DNA from: Apiosordaria backusii
Taxonomy: Eukaryota > Ascomycota > Sordariomycetes > Sordariales > Lasiosphaeriaceae
Assembly: GCA_030549205.1 (NCBI GenBank)
Contig: JAUKTV010000004.1
Location: forward strand, 2,480,001-2,544,000
Length of the DNA: 64,000 nt
Reading direction: 5' to 3'
Part shown: piece by piece, positions 54,683-64,000 of the stretch
Numbering within the stretch: position 1 is the first letter of the stretch
Layout: every line of letters starts with the position of its first letter
Position numbers and translations under genes: made by a program
Notes under the pieces: generated by a model
Database searches by the model: none
Told to the model about the DNA's origin: nothing
What the model saw: only the letters and a program-made list of their open reading frames with translations

Positions 54683-56217
54683 ATGCCTCGTCAATCTCTG
54701 AGATGGTTGGAGCTGCGTCTGCAGAAGCAAGAGGGACAACGAGGGGCTGAGGCGGCGAGTCAGAGACTGGGAGGGTATTCGGGTGTTGAGAGGTTGAAGG
54801 TTGTTGGCCGGCAGCAGCAGCTTCATCCTGAGGAGATTGATGACCCGGAGGGATATGAGGAGGAGCTGGAGAAAGATGCCGGTGATCTTGGATTTGGTAG
54901 TAGTGGCGCGGATAGTGGGTATGAACAGCCGGTGATGGCTAGGATGGCTACTACGAGGGCTGCTGCTAGGGCTGCTGCTGCTGCGAGTAGTGGTGCTGCG
55001 AACACCGGCACCGCAAATACCAGGACCGCAAATACCAGGACCACAAACACTAACATCGCAAATACTCGCACCGCAAATCTTGGCGCCACAACAACAACAA
55101 CAACAACAACCAGACAGCCAGACCCCACAGGCAGAATCCCCTCCCCCTCCTCCGACGAGTTCGACAACTCTGAGGATGTCATCATCCTGAACCCCTACCC
55201 TTCATCATCCTCTTCTTCTTCCTCTAGCTCCTCCTTATCATCATCCTCCTCCTCCTCAGCCCGCACCCCCGACCGCCCCCCCAGTCCAGACACCCCCCCT
55301 CGCGGCCCTGACAGCCCCGCGGTGTTGATCAGCCGCGGGAAGAACACCCACGGTAAAGACCGGTATCACACCTCCCCCGGCAATTCCAAACCCAGCTCGG
55401 GCGCGGACCTCTACTGGACGGGGTACATAGCCTACACGAATAAACAAACCCTGTCCTCTTCGTCACCGGAGGGGTTGGCGCCGCCGGGGGGTGTGCTGCT
55501 GTCTGATGCCTCTACTTCCTCTTGCTCGGGTGACTCCGACGCCGACTCGGATGATTCGGTGAGGAGGCAGAGAAGGAAAGCTAGGGATGGGGTGAGGAGG
55601 GCGGTGAAGGAGGCGGGGCTGTCGGGGGAGTTTGACAAAGATGGGAAGGTGATGAACGATAAGGAGGGGAGGGAAACAAAGAGGAAAAAGATGGGCTTGA
55701 AGGAGGTATTTAATGATAAAAAGGGGTTTTATGAGGCGGTGGAGAGGTTAGGTTACTTGGGGGTTTTGGGGCAAAGCGAGGTGGAGGCGGTGGTTAGGGG
55801 GTGGGTTGGGGGGTTGGGAAATTTTCAGGGGGGGAACAGAGGGGGGGAGAAGGGGAAGGGGGTTTCGAGGTTGTTTAGTGATGAAAAGTTTTTGGGGATT
55901 TGGGGAGGCAGAGTGAGGGGTGCCATCGGTGGTGGGGGAGGTTGGGGAGGGTTCCGGGGCGGTTGGTGAGGGAGTTTAGGGCTACGGGGGCGGGGTGCAG
56001 GTTGCAGGGTTTGGTTTGGGAGGGGAGGTTGAGTAGAGCTGATTGGGAGATTTTCTTGAGGAAGTGGTTGGAGTGGAGGTTTGAGAGGTTGAGGGAGGAT
56101 AGGAATGTGATGAGGAGGAAGATGAGGTTGAGGAGGCGGTTGGATAGGAAGGAGAGGAGGAGGAGGAGGAGGGAGGAGAGGAGGAGAGGGAAGATGGCGA
56201 AGGAGATGGGAGATTGA
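54683..56217 (+). CDS. Unrecognised Ser/Thr-rich protein with basic tail, apparent 1-base frameshift
   Basis: I do not recognise this family. From the ATG at 54683 (MPRQSLRWLELRLQKQEGQR) the frame runs through an acidic segment, an NTRTA-type pentapeptide repeat (about 55005-55090), a T8 run, a long Ser run, Pro-rich and basic segments, and stops at 55967-55969 within GGGGGWGGFRGGW. One base back, the frame continues with RLVREFRATGAGCRLQGLVW, SRADWEIFLRKWLEWRFER and a strongly basic helix RRRLDRKERRRRRREERRRG to a stop at 56217. This second part has the same G-ending codon use, and a single added base near the G4 run at 55957-55960 gives a clean 511-residue protein. The Trp-rich amphipathic helix looks real. 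I therefore treat both parts as one gene. A nuclear role is possible from the basic clusters but is a guess. Confidence 0.6.
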
Positions 56218-57581
56218 TGGTGATGAGGGTATTTATTGGCGGTTTCGATGGTTTGGTGGTAATATATTTGTACATCGCGGGCAATGCTATGGTATCTAAG
56301 GCAGTTGTGAAATGGGATGGCAGTCAAGATGTGTGACGTGATGTCTTAGACTACATCTGACACAAGAAATGCCAAGTCTTCTAGAACAAATCATATGAGT
56401 GGACAAGACATCGCACTCGTGCTCTCTATCGGGTAACGTCCCACTCCCGTCGCATGTTGATCACACTGGGCATTCAGGGAAGCAGAACCAGAATGCTGCT
56501 CGCGCCAAATGTCCGGGGATAAGTCATTGACTGCCGGTGCCGTCACGGTACCGATCATACCCACCCGGAAACAGCTCTGGCCTGGCCCAATCATCCCAAA
56601 GCCGGCTGCATTATCGACGTCCGCATGCCGCTTTTCCGTCCGTAGTGACTCTTTTAACCTGCTGTGCGACTGAGACTCTGCGAAGACTGACATGGCCAAT
56701 TTATCCAGATAAGAGCTTCCCAATGACGGTAGTTACGCGTCTCCTCTTTGTCTGCTGACGTGATGGCGGAAAAGAATAGGCGGTGGACACAACAAGGGGA
56801 AGGCCACCGATATCTCCGATTTATTTGGAAGAAAAAAGGAGACTAATGTGCGGCAGAGCATGGGGAAATCGGTGCTTGGCTTGCCGTGTTCCCGACGTCC
56901 TCCCCAGGTCATCATGTCATCTGCGACCTGCCGCCGTTGCTAGCTCGATCCAGGTGGTTCGCCCGTCGTAGAGATTCGGGAATCGGGACATGAACGGGCA
57001 TAAAAAAAATGCTGTTGGGCCAGGAGCAGGGAACATTGAGCCTTGTCCTCGCAGTCTTGCCCCTGTTTTCATTCTCTTCTAGTGCTTTTGCTTTCTAATC
57101 AATTTCTAGAACCTTGCACTCATAAGTCTCCGACAGTTTGGTCAGGGAGGAGTGATGAGTCGTCGAGGTTGACTGCTTGCCAGTTTTAGTAACTTATTTC
57201 TCTTTCTGTCTCTCCCTTTACCTATCACCATACTTATTTTGAGTGAATAATTTGGTCGAGATACCCAGCAAAGCTCAATAACCGAGTGGATACCCCCGGC
57301 GTTGGAGTGCCATCGTCATAGCTGCAACCTCACGCAAGCTTCAAGCAAACAAAACCTCAAGCTACGCATTTTGGTCATACGATTTTGAAATCTGCAGCGA
57401 ACCCCAGTTGTCGAAACACTAGCATTTTGCTAGTGCAGTGGTGTGCTTCTCGACAACCACCGTCATAATCATATAATTTTTACGAGACCCCTCTTCAACC
57501 TCGGGAATATTTTCTCAAGGGTCCATCTCACTCACGACCGTTGAGTCGTCCAGGTTTTGAGCCAGTCGGCAGCCACAAGCC
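56218..57581. other. Spacer upstream of the ABC transporter
   Basis: 1.36 kb, probably holding the promoter and a long 5' leader of the transporter. Around 57410-57440 there is an inverted repeat: ACACTAGCATTTTGCTAGTG can fold into a hairpin with an 8-bp stem. No protein-like frame. Confidence 0.5.
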
Positions 57582-60500
57582 ATGGCAGGCTCACCACCCT
57601 CACCCCCCAGGTCACCACCACCACCAGAAAATGAGGAAGAACACAACATCCCACCGCCAGACCCCCTTGCTCGAGTATATTCTCGGTCAAGCTTAGAATC
57701 TTCAGAGGCCATTAAAGACGAAAAGCAAACCGCCTCACGACAGCTCCGGCACGACAATGATGATGATGATGATGATGCTAGCATCGAAGCAGTCGGCACC
57801 ATCGCCGGCGGCACAGGCAATGGCAGTGATGATGATGATGAGAACAACAAGGAACGAAACGAACTCAACCGCACCAAATCCTACGCCACGAGTGTAACCT
57901 CCGCCGCTCTCACCACACCCCCCTTACCTGTCCAAAAACCATGGTACAAACAACCCAACCCCCTCCGCTGGGGCAAGATACCCCCAATCCCTGAGGAGCG
58001 CGAGGTGTCTCCGGAGCACAAAGCCGGGTTCTTCAGCAAGTTGGTTTTCTACTGGATGGGCCCTCTCATGACAACAGGTTACAAACGGCCCCTTCAACCA
58101 GCAGACATCTACAAGGTCAACCCCGACCGCTCTGTCGAACCTCTCACGGAGAAAATGAAGGTGTCTTTTGAAAGGAGGGTGAAAAGAGGGGATAAATACC
58201 CCCTCCTCTGGGCCATGCACGAGACCTTTGCCTGGGAGTTCTGGTTGGGAGGCATGTGCCAGTTGCTGGCTACTATTCTCCAAGTCATGGCGCCTTTTAC
58301 GCTGAGGTACCTCATTCAGTTTGCGCAGGATGCCTGGTTGGCAGACAGGGTGCCTGGGTTTCCGGAGCCGAATTTGGGAGCGGGGATAGGGTTGGTGATT
58401 GGGGTTACGGGAATGCAGGTGTTGTCGAGTTTTTGTATCAATCATTTTATTTACAGGGGGATGGTGATTGGGGGGATGGCGAGGGCGAGTTTGATTAGTT
58501 TGATTTATGAAAAGAGTATGGTTGTTAGTGGGAGAGCGAAGGCGGGGGGCGTTGGGTTGCCGGATATTCCTGCTGCTGTGGCGGCGAAGAAGCAAGGGGG
58601 CAAGGATAAGAAGGGGAAGGGGGGTAAAGGGGGGCAGGATGGGAATAACGGGGAGGGGTGGGGGAATGGGAGGATTGTAAGTTTATGTTAAAGTTGCGGA
58701 TATGGGGAGTGCGGTGCTAACAGGTTGTCTTAGATCAACATCATGAGTGTCGACACGTACAGAGTTGATCAGGCGTGTGGTTTGTTCCACATGATCTGGA
58801 CTGCTCCATTGTCATGTCTCATCACGCTTGCGTTGCTTCTCGTCAACATCACTTACAGCGCCCTAGCCGGTTTTGCGTTGCTGGTTGTTGGTATGCCAAT
58901 TCTCACGAGGGCTATCAAGAGCTTGTTCAGGCGGAGAAAGGACATCAACAAGATCACCGACCAGAGAGTCAGTCTGACACAAGAAATTCTCCAGTCAGTT
59001 CGGTTCGTCAAATTCTTCGGCTGGGAGGGCTCGTTTTTGAAAAGACTTGGAGAGTTCCGGGCTCGTGAAATCTCAGCTATCCAAGTCCTTCTTTCGATCC
59101 GAAATGCCATCATGGCCATCAGTGTTTCGCTCCCCATTTTTGCTTCGATGTTGGCTTTCATTACCTACTCGCTCACCAACCACGATCTGGCACCTGCCGA
59201 GATCTTTTCGTCTCTGGCTCTTTTCAACGGTCTAAGAATGCCACTGAATCTGCTGCCCATGGTCATTGGCCAGGTAACAGATGCTTGGTCGTCGATTTCC
59301 CGTATTCAAGAGTTCATGCTGGCTGAGGAGCGGGAAGAGGAGGCCAAGTTCGACCCAGAAATCAAGAATGCAGTTGAGATGCATGATGCTTCTTTTACGT
59401 GGGAGAGAACGCCTACTCAGGATAGCGAGGGAACCATTGGGACCAACATCAACGGCAAGGGCTCCAAGCCTACACCAGGAGACGCCAGTGAGGATGCGAG
59501 CACCTTGGTCGAAGAGCGCGAGCCTTTCAAGCTCCAAGATCTCAGCTTTGAAGTTGGCCGGAACGAGCTCGTCGCTGTTATTGGTACTGTTGGCAGTGGA
59601 AAAACATCGCTGCTTGCTGCGCTGGCTGGCGACATGCGAAAGACGAGTGGCGAGGTTATCCTTGGAGCGTCCAGAGCGTTCTGCCCGCAGTATGCTTGGA
59701 TTCAAAACACTACAGTCAAGGAGAATATCCTGTTTGGTAAAGAAATGGACAAAGTCTGGTACTCAGATGTTATCAAGGCGTGCGCTTTGCAGCCAGATCT
59801 GGATATGCTGCCGCATAACGATTTGACTGAGATCGGTGAAAGGGGTATCACTATCTCGGGAGGACAGAAGCAGCGACTGAACATTGCCCGGGCTATTTAC
59901 TTCAACGCTGACATCGTTCTGATGGACGATCCGCTGAGCGCAGTTGACGCCCATGTCGGCAGACACATCTTCGACAATGCCATCTGCGGACTTCTCAAGG
60001 ACAAGTGCAGAATTCTGGCCACGCATCAGCTTTGGGTTTTGAACCGGTGCGACAGGATCATTTGGATGGAGGGTGGCAAGATTCAGGCCGTTGACACGTT
60101 CAAGAACCTGATGGAGAATTCGGAGGGTTTCCGGACATTGATGGAAACTACTGCGGTTGAAGAGAAGAAGGAAGAGGGCGCTGCTGCTGCGGTTCCAGGA
60201 GATAATGGGCAAAAGAAGAAGAAGAAGGGTAAGGCCCTCATGCAAGCCGAAGAGCGAGCAGTAGCCAGTGTACCATGGTCGGTATACACGTCCTACATCA
60301 AGGCCTCGGGGACACTCTTCAACCTCTACATTGTTCTCTTCCTCCTGATCATCTCCCAAGGCGCCAACATTGTCACCAGTCTCTGGCTTTCGTGGTGGAC
60401 AGCCGATAAATTCAGTCTTTCGACAGGCGCATACATTGGTGTGTATGCCGGCCTCGGTGCGGTCCAAGCCCTCCTCATATTCGCCTTCATGGTCTCCCTC

Positions 60501-62099
60501 TCCATCTTCGGAACAACAGCCAGTAAAGTCATGCTTCAAAACGCCATCACGAGGGTCTTGCGCGCGCCAATGTCCTTTTTCGACACCACCCCCCTGGGCC
60601 GCATCACGAACCGATTCAGCAGAGACGTTGATGTCATGGACAATAACTTGACGGATGCCATGCGCATGTATTTCTTCAGCATCGGCTCTATTATTTCCGT
60701 GTTTTGTCTCATCATTGCTTTCTTCTACTACTTTGTCATCGCCCTCGTCCCGCTGTTTATCCTCTTCCTCTTTGCGACCTTCTACTACCGAGCCTCCGCA
60801 AGAGAAGTCAAGCGTTTGGAATCTATCCTTCGGTCTAATGTCTTTGCCAAGTTTGGTGAGGGCCTTTCAGGGGTATCCAGCATTCGGGCTTATGGTCTCA
60901 AAGATCGGTTCATTGTCGATTTGCGGCAGGCCATCGACGATATGGACTCGGCTTACTTCCTGACGTATTCCAATCAGCGGTGGCTGTCAATTCGGCTTGA
61001 TCAAATCGGTAATCTGTTGGTTTTCACAACTGGCATTCTGGTCGTTACCTCCCGCTTCTCGGTGCCCCCCTCCATCGGTGGTTTAGTGCTGTCATATATC
61101 CTCGGCATAGCAGGCATGATTCAATTCACGGTCCGCCAACTTGCCGAAGTCGAAAACGGGATGAACGCCGTCGAGCGGTTACTATACTACGGCACCGAGC
61201 TCGACGAGGAAGCCCCCCTCAAGACCATCGACCTACCGAAAGAATGGCCACAAAACGGCGAGATCATCTTCGACGACGTTCACATGCGCTACCGCGAGGG
61301 CCTCCCTCTCGTTCTCCAAGGGTTATCAATGCACATCAAAGGCGGCGAGCGCATCGGCATCGTCGGGCGCACAGGAGCAGGCAAATCCTCCATCATGTCC
61401 ACGCTCTTCCGGCTTGTCGAGATCTCATCCGGTAGAATCACCATTGACGGGGTCGACATCGCCACTATTGGCCTCCACGACCTGCGGTCTCGCCTGGCGA
61501 TCATCCCTCAAGACCCAACCTTGTTCCGCGGAACGGTGAGAAGCAACCTCGACCCCTTTGGCGAGCACTCCGACCTCGAGCTCTGGGGCGCACTGAGACA
61601 AGCAGATCTCGTCTCTGACGCCCCCTCCCCTTCCCATTCATCTCCTGACTCCCCAGCCGTGGATAATAATAATAATAATAACAATAACAACACCTCCAAA
61701 ATCCACCTCGACAGCACAGTCGAAGAGGACGGCCTCAATTTCAGTCTTGGCCAGCGACAGCTCATGGCCTTGGCTCGCGCGCTGGTGAGGGGATCGCAAA
61801 TCATTGTCTGCGATGAGGCGACGAGCAGTGTGGACATGGAAACAGACGACAAGATCCAGGCGACGATGGCAAAGGGGTTCAAGGGGAAGACGCTGCTGTG
61901 CATTGCGCACAGGCTGAGGACGATTATCGGGTATGATCGGATTGTGGTGATGGATAAGGGGAGGATAGCGGAGATTGGGACGCCGATGGAGCTGTGGGAG
62001 ATGGGAGAAGGGGTGGGGATATTCAGGGGAATGTGTGAGAGGAGTGGGATTAGGGGGGAGGATATACTGGGAGTTGGGCCGCAACAACAAGAGGAATAA
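57582..62099 (+). CDS. ABC-C family transporter, Yor1-like (multidrug/oligomycin resistance type)
   Basis: A full-length ABCC transporter exporting drugs or organic anions at the plasma membrane. Exons 57582-58676 and 58734-62099 (57-nt intron, donor GTAAGT) give 1,486 residues. A disordered, acidic N-terminus precedes the first membrane domain (FFSKLVFYWMGPLMTTGYKR is the typical Yor1/MRP entry). Across the intron the conserved GRIINIMSVDTYRVDQACG is restored. NBD1 has GTVGSGKTSLLA (near residue 648), SGGQKQRLNIARAIY and VLMDDPLSAVDAHVG, where Asp replaces the catalytic Glu, as is usual in ABCC NBD1. NBD2 has GRTGAGKSSIM (near residue 1243), FSLGQRQLMALARALV and IIVCDEATSSVDMET with the catalytic Glu. 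An Asn-run insert lies in NBD2 just before the signature. There is no extra N-terminal TMD0. Substrate is unknown. Confidence 0.95.
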
Positions 62100-63228
62100 G
62101 AAGGAGGTGGGGGGGTTGGGGGGGGGGTGCATACAGCGAGCATAGCATGCACACGTGTTACATGGGATTATGATATGTGGATAGATGATATACGATGGAT
62201 TGTAATGTGTAAAAAGTTCAGCGATGGTTCGAATACACTATGAAAAACTGTATTGTTGCTCAGAACTCTCTCTACCTAGGTATGTCTATGGTGAAGAATG
62301 TCTCGGATACACACGAGTGGCTTGTCGAGCCTTACGCAAGTTCGGAGCGAGTATGTATGTCTTTGTACGACGACAGGGAAATACCAACCGGAAGGCTGCA
62401 TCAACACTCCTCGGTTAACCCGGCCAGTCGGTGAGTGACGAGGGGCGTTTTGTGTGTACTACCTCTGACCCCATGTCCGCTGTGCTTGTATGTATGTATG
62501 TATGTATGTCCGGTACATGCTGTCCTCGCATAAGCAGGAGTCCGGTATGCAGTTTTTTGAGAATTCTTGTCCGGGATGATGATTGATGGTGCTGTTCAAG
62601 CCTGAACGAACACCTCGGAAGACCAATGATGATGTTAATCGAGGACGGGAGAGAGTAAAGCTAACTATTTTATTAAATCCATCGGACTACTTCTTCGAAA
62701 GGGGGATATGAATATTTACATTGGCTTTTTCCCCCACGTATTTGATAGGACTCAAAACATCAAAAACATAACACCGCTCACTCCTAATAGACAAATGAAA
62801 TGGAACTCCAAAAAATCGAAACACTGAAGTAAGAAGGAAATAACAAACGATCGATCTGCTCTGGACATGACTCCCCCCGTCTCTAATAATGAATACCCCA
62901 CTGTTAACACCACTACACTTGAAACATTGCAAAGGAAAAAGCTCAGGCTTTCTTTCGTGTGTGCCCGCCTAAAAAACAAAAAACTGGGTGCTTCGAATAA
63001 AATAACTCAAGAAAAAGTAATACACCTCCAAGAATTCCCTCCATCACCAATACAAAAGTACAAAATACTGCTATGCCCCCCTCCCTATCAAGAATAAAAA
63101 ACCACCAAACCCACCAATCCACAACATTAGAAAAGCCCTAAGCTGTTACAGTCGGAAAAAAGAATCATTTTACCACCCCCCCCCCCCCCCCCCTTTCCCA
63201 CACCCAAAGAAATGCGCAATCAGAAAAA
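62100..63228. other. Convergent spacer between the transporter and the Csi2-like gene
   Basis: 1.13 kb with no protein-like frame. It contains (TATG)n at about 62488-62509 and an uninterrupted run of 18 C at 63176-63193, which lies in the expected 3' untranslated region of the minus-strand gene. Confidence 0.5.
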
Positions 63229-64000
63229 CTAATACCTCCCCCTCTGCCCCGGACTCCCCCCAAACCCTCCCTGCTGCTGCTGATGCGTCGGACTCGTCGG
63301 CCCCCCAGCCGCAGGCGGGAACAACCCCGGCTGATCATCCAACAAATCATCCAAATACGCGCTCGGCGCCCTCGCCCCCGCACTCGGCGGCCGGTTCAGG
63401 TTCAGCGAGCTCGAGCTGAAATTCCTCATTCTCGGGTCAATACTCGGACTCTCTGGGGGACTCGGCCCCATCTGCCCGCCCCTTCCCCTCGATGACGGCC
63501 TCAACGTCGACATGCTGATCGAGTTTCCGTGCTGGTGACCCCCGCTACCTGGATTAGGCGAAGCAGAAGCGTAAAACCCAGATGGCAAAAACCGAGAGTC
63601 GCGGTTGGAGCCGGTGCCCCCCATTGTCCCCCCGTGTGCGGCGGTAGGGGAGAAGAACAGGTTTGTTTGGGAGGGTGTGGCGGAGGGAGTAGGACCGCGG
63701 TGGGTGCGCCGGGTTCCGATGCCGTTGTTGTTGTTGTTTCCTGAGGGGCCGCCGCCTACGGCGAGGGAAGCGCTGGATTCTCGCTCGAGGTACTTGTAGA
63801 ACTGGGCGGGAGGGGCGGGGAAGGAGGCGGCGGACTTGTCGTTGGCTGCGTGCTGGGCCATGGCTGCGCGCTCGACGCTGCGGTGGAGGAGGCAGGCGAC
63901 GATGCCGCGCCAGAGGAGGACTGCGAGACCGAAGGCGGCCAGGATGGAGCCGACGGCGATAAATACGGTGCCATCTGGGAGGGTCGAGTGGTTCATGAAG
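63229..64000 (-). CDS. Csi2-like membrane protein, 5'-partial
   Basis: The C-terminal 255 or so residues of a fungal Csi2-like protein, a family linked in yeast to chitin distribution and cell-wall or vacuolar functions, with no known activity. The visible part opens with LPDGTVFIAVGSILAAFG and VLLWRGIVACLLHRSVERAA, a single transmembrane segment followed by a basic stop-transfer. Family segments then include PAPPAQFYKYLERESSASL, PTPSATPSQTNLFFSPTAA, FLPSGFYAS, GPSPPESPSID and SSLNLN with APSAYLDDLLDD. The rest is disordered. The frame is still open at the right edge (an in-frame Met at 63994-63996 is unlikely to be the true start), so an extracellular N-terminal part probably lies outside the window. 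Stop at 63229-63231. Confidence 0.78.
   Translation of the reverse strand, partial: FMNHSTLPDGTVFIAVGSILAAFGLAVLLWRGIVACLLHRSVERAAMAQHAANDKSAASFPAPPAQFYKYLERESSASLAVGGGPSGNNNNNGIGTRRTHRGPTPSATPSQTNLFFSPTAAHGGTMGGTGSNRDSRFLPSGFYASASPNPGSGGHQHGNSISMSTLRPSSRGRGGQMGPSPPESPSIDPRMRNFSSSSLNLNRPPSAGARAPSAYLDDLLDDQPGLFPPAAGGPTSPTHQQQQGGFGGSPGQRGRY

Overview
The window comes from a filamentous ascomycete, most likely a sordariomycete close to Podospora or Neurospora. The evidence is short GT-AG introns (about 50-130 nt), 375-residue fungal actin split by four introns, and fungal-type proteins throughout (Fes1, LTV1, LSG1, 2EXR, GtaA, Yor1-like ABC, Csi2-like). I call 22 protein genes. Two run off the edges: the CENP-I-like gene on the left and the Csi2-like gene on the right. 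I found no rRNA, convincing tRNA, CRISPR array or transposon.

Layout. 0-8 kb: CENP-I-like kinetochore gene (+), URM1 (-) head-to-head with ELP2 (+), a serine palmitoyltransferase small subunit (-) and a mitochondrial GGQ release-factor-like gene (+). 8-19 kb: actin (-), FES1 (+) with a perfect heat-shock element upstream, mitochondrial uL5 (-), LSG1 (-) head-to-head with LTV1 (+). 19-32 kb: an Aro8-type aminotransferase (-), a flavin monooxygenase (-), a 1,774-residue acidic protein with a C-terminal telomere-binding-type OB fold (+), and a 2EXR-family protein (+). 32-47 kb: NAD-malic enzyme (-), a 5.4-kb gene-poor stretch, then RAD7 (-) head-to-head with RAD16 (+). 47-64 kb: a secreted GtaA-type glutaminase (+), a Tra2-like splicing factor (+), an unrecognised Ser/Thr-rich protein (+), a Yor1-like ABC-C transporter (+) and the Csi2-like gene (-).

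How the genes relate. Three neighbouring divergent pairs join partners in one process: URM1/ELP2 (wobble-uridine modification of tRNA), LSG1/LTV1 (late cytoplasmic maturation and export of the 60S and 40S subunits) and RAD7/RAD16 (global-genome nucleotide excision repair). With the mitochondrial release factor and uL5m, the first 19 kb is rich in translation genes. No secondary-metabolite or defence cluster is evident.

Two sequence-level points matter most. Four genes (CENP-I-like, LTV1, the monooxygenase and the gene at 54.7 kb) each have a break that exactly one extra base would repair, in or next to short G/C runs; missing bases in the assembly are the simplest cause. Two genes (malic enzyme and the Tra2-like gene) have alternative in-frame 3' ends, which suggests regulated splicing of their C-termini. 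All exon limits are read by eye from splice consensus, frame and protein family, without transcript evidence.
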